DNA of 7,830 nt, taken from contig WRNS01000036.1 of the NCBI GenBank assembly GCA_009776495.1, positions 1 through 7,830 of the forward strand, read 5' to 3'. The notes under the pieces were generated by a model. It ran no database searches and was not told the origin of the DNA. It saw only the letters and a program-made list of their open reading frames with translations. The first letter of the stretch is position 1, and each line of letters starts with the position of its first letter. Source of the stretch: Methanobrevibacter sp. (GTDB lineage: Archaea; Methanobacteriota; Methanobacteria; Methanobacteriales; Methanobacteriaceae). Positions 5,178 to 7,830 of the stretch are shown here, one piece after another. The translations under genes were made by a program, and so were the position numbers.

Positions 5178-5339
5178 CTATTAAATCCATAAAGAGATAG
5201 CTATTAAATCAATGAATAGAGCAACTATTAAATCCATAAATAGATAACTATTAAATCCATAAATAGATAACTATTAAATCCATAAATAGATAACTATTAA
5301 ATCCATAAAGAGATAGCTATTAAATCAATGAATAAAATA
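5178..5339. repeat. Seven-unit 23-bp tandem repeat directly after fprA
   Basis: Units start with CTATTAAATC at 5178, 5201, 5225, 5248, 5271, 5294 and 5317; all are 23 bp except the second, which is 24. The middle three (5225-5293) are identical: CTATTAAATCC followed by ATAAATAGATAA. The first two and last two units form matching flanks: 5178-5218 is identical to 5294-5334 over 41 bp. The array begins immediately at the fprA stop codon, so it lies in its 3' untranslated region. There are no spacers, so it is not a CRISPR array. The palindrome ATAGCTAT occurs at the fprA stop (5174-5181) and at the junctions of units 1/2 and 6/7, and becomes ATAACTAT at the central junctions. Confidence 0.95.
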
Positions 5340-5398
5340 ATAGAATAATAAAATAATAAATTATACTATTTTTTAAAAAAAAAATTAACAAAATAGGG

Positions 5399-5433
5399 AA
5401 AAAACAGAGATTTTTTAAAGTTTAAAATCTCTG
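5399..5433 (-). terminator. Intrinsic terminator of the adhesin-like gene
   Basis: CAGAGATTTT (5405-5414) and AAAATCTCTG (5424-5433) form a 10-bp perfect stem with a 9-base loop. Read on the minus strand it is followed at once by six T (5404-5399) and, further on, a longer T-tract. It lies 59 bases after the adhesin stop. The opposite strand lacks a T-run after the stem, so it points to the minus-strand gene, although the stem could also affect fprA read-through. Confidence 0.7.
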
Positions 5434-5492
5434 GATATGAAAAATATATTAAAAAAGATAAATAAGGATAAAAAAATTAAAAATTCCTTAAA

Positions 5493-7667
5493 TTAGTATT
5501 TTTTTCTTTTAATTAATCCTAAATTAATTAACAACAGTATTAAGAGTGATATTATTGCTATTCCTGAGTTTTTCATTTTTATGGATGTATTTGGATTGTT
5601 AATAACTTTAGTTTTATAGTTGGTATTCTTTGTTCCAGTAGTTTTCTTCTTTGTTTTTTTGGGGTTTGTGTTGTTTGTTTTTGAAACATTCACATTGTTT
5701 ATTTCAGGATCAGTAATGTTAGTTGTTTTAGTGTTGTTTGTATCAGGTGTAACTATGATATCTGGTTCAGGAATACGTGTATTATTTGTTTCATGTGTGG
5801 AGATATTAAATTCAATTAAATTCGCACTTGATGATTCGTAATCATTGTTACCATTGTATTCACTGAAAAACTTGTAAACTCCATAATTTAGCATGACGAA
5901 ATAGAAGAAAGCTTCTCCGTTTGTGTCTGTAATGTTAGTGCCAATAATTTCCCCATTGAGTTTAAATGTTATTAATTCACCAGCTATAGGATTGTTATCA
6001 GATAATGTAGCTATGAGTTTAATGGATTCATTGATTTCAACCTTTCCTTCTGTAGTTAAGTTGAGGAAAGTAGTTATTTTATTAACAGTTAGTACAGTAG
6101 AGTTATTAGAATCAATGTAATCATCATCTCCATCAAAAATTACTTGAAAACTGTAGATTCCACTACCACCTAAGGTATAGTTAAATGTTGCCTTACCATT
6201 AGAGTCAGTAACTTCTGTTCCAATTGTTTGTCCATTGATAATTAGGGTAATATTTTTACTTGCTAATGTTTGTCCTTGACCATTTTTTAAGACAGCATTA
6301 ATAGTAACGGTTTTATTAATAGTTAATTCACCGACAATATCCATAGTTAACTTAGTTTCACCTTTATCAGAGCTAAAGAGCACAGCTAAATTAATTTTTT
6401 CATAATCTAGAACAATAGTGAACTCATCAGTTATCGGATGTTCAATAGCTATATCCCATAATCCAACATCATAAGCTATTCTTTCACTTAATTGGACATT
6501 GCTTATATTCAATAGCTGAGCTTTGAAAAATGGTAGTTTATTATAATCTCCAGAGTTATTTGTATTGTTAAGGTAAAAAGTGTAATTAATAAGCCAATCT
6601 TCACCAACCATACCATTAGTTTTATATGGTGTAGCATTAACTACATAATAGCTAAGCACATTAAGACCAATGATTTTAGTCATATCTGGAGTGTTGTTTC
6701 CAAACCAATTAGCAGATGCAGTATTATCCACACCATGTCCACCAGACTCTATAAAATATATGAAGATATTATCTGATAGGATGCGGTTGTAAGAAATATT
6801 CAAATTATTTATTTTACTAGTTCCAGCAGTACCTCCACCTACACGAATACCTGTGTTAGTAGCATTAATATCGTTACCATAGATTAAAGTATTATTCATT
6901 TCATAAGTGAATGTGTATAAATAAATTCCATAGCTACTACTTCCAATTGAGTTAATATAATTATTAGAGACACTATTATTTATCACAACACCAGTACGCC
7001 CATATAAAGAAACACCTCGAGCATCGGTTCCATTTACTTTGATGGTGTTTCCAGAAATATTGTTATTATTTATATTACCATGTTCTGTCTGTAAATGAAT
7101 TCCATGTGCATTAGGTGTGCTAATAGTATTGTCTAAAATACTGTTATTTTCTAAGTTATCAATATTTGCTAATAAGAAAACTCCATGAGCATTAGCTCTA
7201 CTTGTTGAAATAGTGTTATTTTTTATTATTATATTATTTAAGTCGCTGTTAGTAGTTATGTTTATTGCTGTGCCTGTTGTTGTTATTTGATTATTCAGTA
7301 TTTGAATATAACTTGTATTTGCATATATAGCTCCATTATATCCTCTGATTGTTAAGTTGTCAATGGTTACATTTGGAGAGTCAATATTGAATAAAGTGAG
7401 ATTGCCAGTAAGTGATGTATTTCTTGTTATCGTAGCATTTATTCCTGAAATTTTAATACTTCGGTTTATATTGAGAGGAGATAGATTATCGAACGAACCT
7501 TCAAAGATTAAATCATCGGTAGTGCTTGAAATAATGTTTTGAATCTCACTTGTAGTGTTAGTGCCAGTAACGGTTATTTCTGCACTACTAACCATAGATA
7601 AAGAGGATAGTAATAATATCAAGAACAAAGTAATGAAAAATATATAAGATTGCATAATTTTTATCAT
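5493..7667 (-). CDS. Adhesin-like surface protein: beta-helix plus two Ig-like domains, membrane anchored (724 aa)
   Basis: A secreted protein likely displayed on the cell surface for attachment or cell-cell contact. Domains in order: signal peptide (1-28, hydrophobic core YIFFITLFLILLL, small residues before AEITV); right-handed parallel beta-helix (about 70-325) of Asn-rich rungs such as NNTIS, LENNSILDN, INNNNISGN and VINNSVSNNYI, capped by ANWFGNNTPD; a linker domain (about 335-435); Ig-like domain 1 (about 437-529, with NGQTIGTEVTDSNGKATFNY); Ig-like domain 2 (about 531-620, with NGEIIGTNITDTNGEAFFYF); an Asn/Thr/Lys/Pro-rich stalk (about 621-698) that could cross the pseudomurein wall; and a C-terminal membrane helix (SGIAIISLLILLLINLGLI) ending KRKKY. 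More than fifteen N-x-S/T sequons suggest N-glycosylation. The start is at 7667, since AGGAGG (7679-7674) lies six bases before it; the longer frame from 7685 would include that site. It is monocistronic, with promoter and terminator visible. The ligand is unknown; a polysaccharide-active role of the beta-helix cannot be excluded. Confidence 0.88.
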   Translation of the reverse strand: MIKIMQSYIFFITLFLILLLSSLSMVSSAEITVTGTNTTSEIQNIISSTTDDLIFEGSFDNLSPLNINRSIKISGINATITRNTSLTGNLTLFNIDSPNVTIDNLTIRGYNGAIYANTSYIQILNNQITTTGTAINITTNSDLNNIIIKNNTISTSRANAHGVFLLANIDNLENNSILDNTISTPNAHGIHLQTEHGNINNNNISGNTIKVNGTDARGVSLYGRTGVVINNSVSNNYINSIGSSSYGIYLYTFTYEMNNTLIYGNDINATNTGIRVGGGTAGTSKINNLNISYNRILSDNIFIYFIESGGHGVDNTASANWFGNNTPDMTKIIGLNVLSYYVVNATPYKTNGMVGEDWLINYTFYLNNTNNSGDYNKLPFFKAQLLNISNVQLSERIAYDVGLWDIAIEHPITDEFTIVLDYEKINLAVLFSSDKGETKLTMDIVGELTINKTVTINAVLKNGQGQTLASKNITLIINGQTIGTEVTDSNGKATFNYTLGGSGIYSFQVIFDGDDDYIDSNNSTVLTVNKITTFLNLTTEGKVEINESIKLIATLSDNNPIAGELITFKLNGEIIGTNITDTNGEAFFYFVMLNYGVYKFFSEYNGNNDYESSSANLIEFNISTHETNNTRIPEPDIIVTPDTNNTKTTNITDPEINNVNVSKTNNTNPKKTKKKTTGTKNTNYKTKVINNPNTSIKMKNSGIAIISLLILLLINLGLIKRKKY

Positions 7668-7673
7668 TTTCAA

Positions 7674-7748
7674 CCTCCTAACCATTTATTGATGCAAATA
7701 ACTTAGGTTAAATATTAGTATGTATGTATCTTATATATAATATTTTTG
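7674..7748 (-). promoter_or_regulatory. Promoter and ribosome site of the adhesin-like gene
   Basis: On the minus strand CAAAAATA (about 7750-7743) followed by TTATATATAA (7740-7731) resembles an archaeal BRE plus TATA box. A start site about 25 bases on, near 7705-7708, gives a leader of about 40 bases carrying AGGAGG (7679-7674). Box, spacing and ribosome site agree, making this the best promoter in the window. From the box to the window end (7830) I see no gene. Confidence 0.55.
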
Positions 7749-7830
7749 ATTTATATTAAATATTCAAAAATTAGCTATGTATATTTATGAATCTTAAATC
7801 ACTTTAATTAAATTATATTTTTTCATCATT

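Larger units (their letters stand above)
5178..5492. other. 315-bp intergenic region between convergent fprA and the adhesin gene
   Basis: It consists of the 23-bp repeat array (5178-5339), an AATAAT-rich stretch with a six-T tract on the plus strand (5369-5374) that could end fprA transcription in the archaeal oligo-T manner, the terminator hairpin of the adhesin gene (5399-5433), and a featureless A-rich spacer. No gene is visible. Confidence 0.6.

Noticed and set aside
5178..5339. CRISPR array
   Set aside because: The 23-bp units abut directly with no unique spacers, and there are no cas genes nearby.
2533..5339. Common origin of the 34-bp and 23-bp repeats, since both contain ACTAWTAAA
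   Set aside because: The shared core is short and nearly pure A/T; the rest of the units does not align.
5620..6120. Two plus-strand open frames (5620-5841 and 5923-6120)
   Set aside because: Antisense shadows of the adhesin-like gene; their Val/Phe/Leu-rich products reflect the reverse complement of Asn/Thr/Lys codons.
7357..7542. 61-codon plus-strand open frame
   Set aside because: Antisense to the N-terminal beta-helix region of the adhesin-like protein; no start signal.

Overview
The window looks like a very AT-rich euryarchaeal chromosome, most probably from a Methanobrevibacter-like member of the Methanobacteriales. This rests on three things: a gene for the deazaflavin-dependent oxidase FprA, a large adhesin-like surface protein of the type these methanogens carry in many copies, and archaeal signals (AGGAGG or GGTGAT ribosome sites, TATA boxes, oligo-T terminators). 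The species is inferred.

Layout from left to right. (1) Positions 1-1478, minus strand: the first 492 codons of an acyl-CoA synthetase of the AMP-forming (ANL) superfamily; its C-terminus runs off the window. (2) Positions 1479-1985: 507 bases of A/T-rich DNA with two pairs of degenerate direct repeats and no convincing gene. (3) Positions 1986-2331, minus strand: a 64-residue two-helix membrane protein, and behind it a possible TTG-started 43-residue membrane peptide that runs into a terminator-like hairpin. (4) Positions 2332-2734: AT-rich DNA holding the promoter of the small-protein unit, a 34-bp tandem repeat and the terminator of the next gene. (5) Positions 2735-3637, minus strand: an alpha/beta-hydrolase-fold protein whose nucleophile position is alanine, a likely pseudoenzyme or altered enzyme. 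(6) Positions 3638-3953: a divergent intergenic region with an almost perfect 2 x 32-bp tandem duplication over the hydrolase promoter. (7) Positions 3954-5177, plus strand: fprA, the F420H2 oxidase that reduces O2 to water. (8) Positions 5178-5492: a seven-unit 23-bp tandem repeat that begins at the fprA stop codon, then a terminator. (9) Positions 5493-7667, minus strand: a 724-residue secreted, membrane-anchored adhesin-like protein (signal peptide, parallel beta-helix, two Ig-like domains, Asn/Thr/Lys-rich stalk, C-terminal membrane helix). (10) Positions 7668-7830: its promoter region.

The genes do not form one pathway. Each main gene appears to be its own transcription unit with its own promoter and, where visible, its own terminator. 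FprA protects the anaerobe from oxygen, the adhesin-like protein faces the outside, and the synthetase presumably activates a carboxylic acid to its CoA thioester. For four genes the longest open frame starts too early: the ribosome site lies inside the apparent coding sequence, so shorter starts are given here. I found no CRISPR array, tRNA, rRNA, transposase or phage gene. The most unusual items are the nucleophile-less hydrolase with its duplicated promoter segment, the ordered 23-bp repeat array behind fprA, and the unannotated small membrane-peptide frame.
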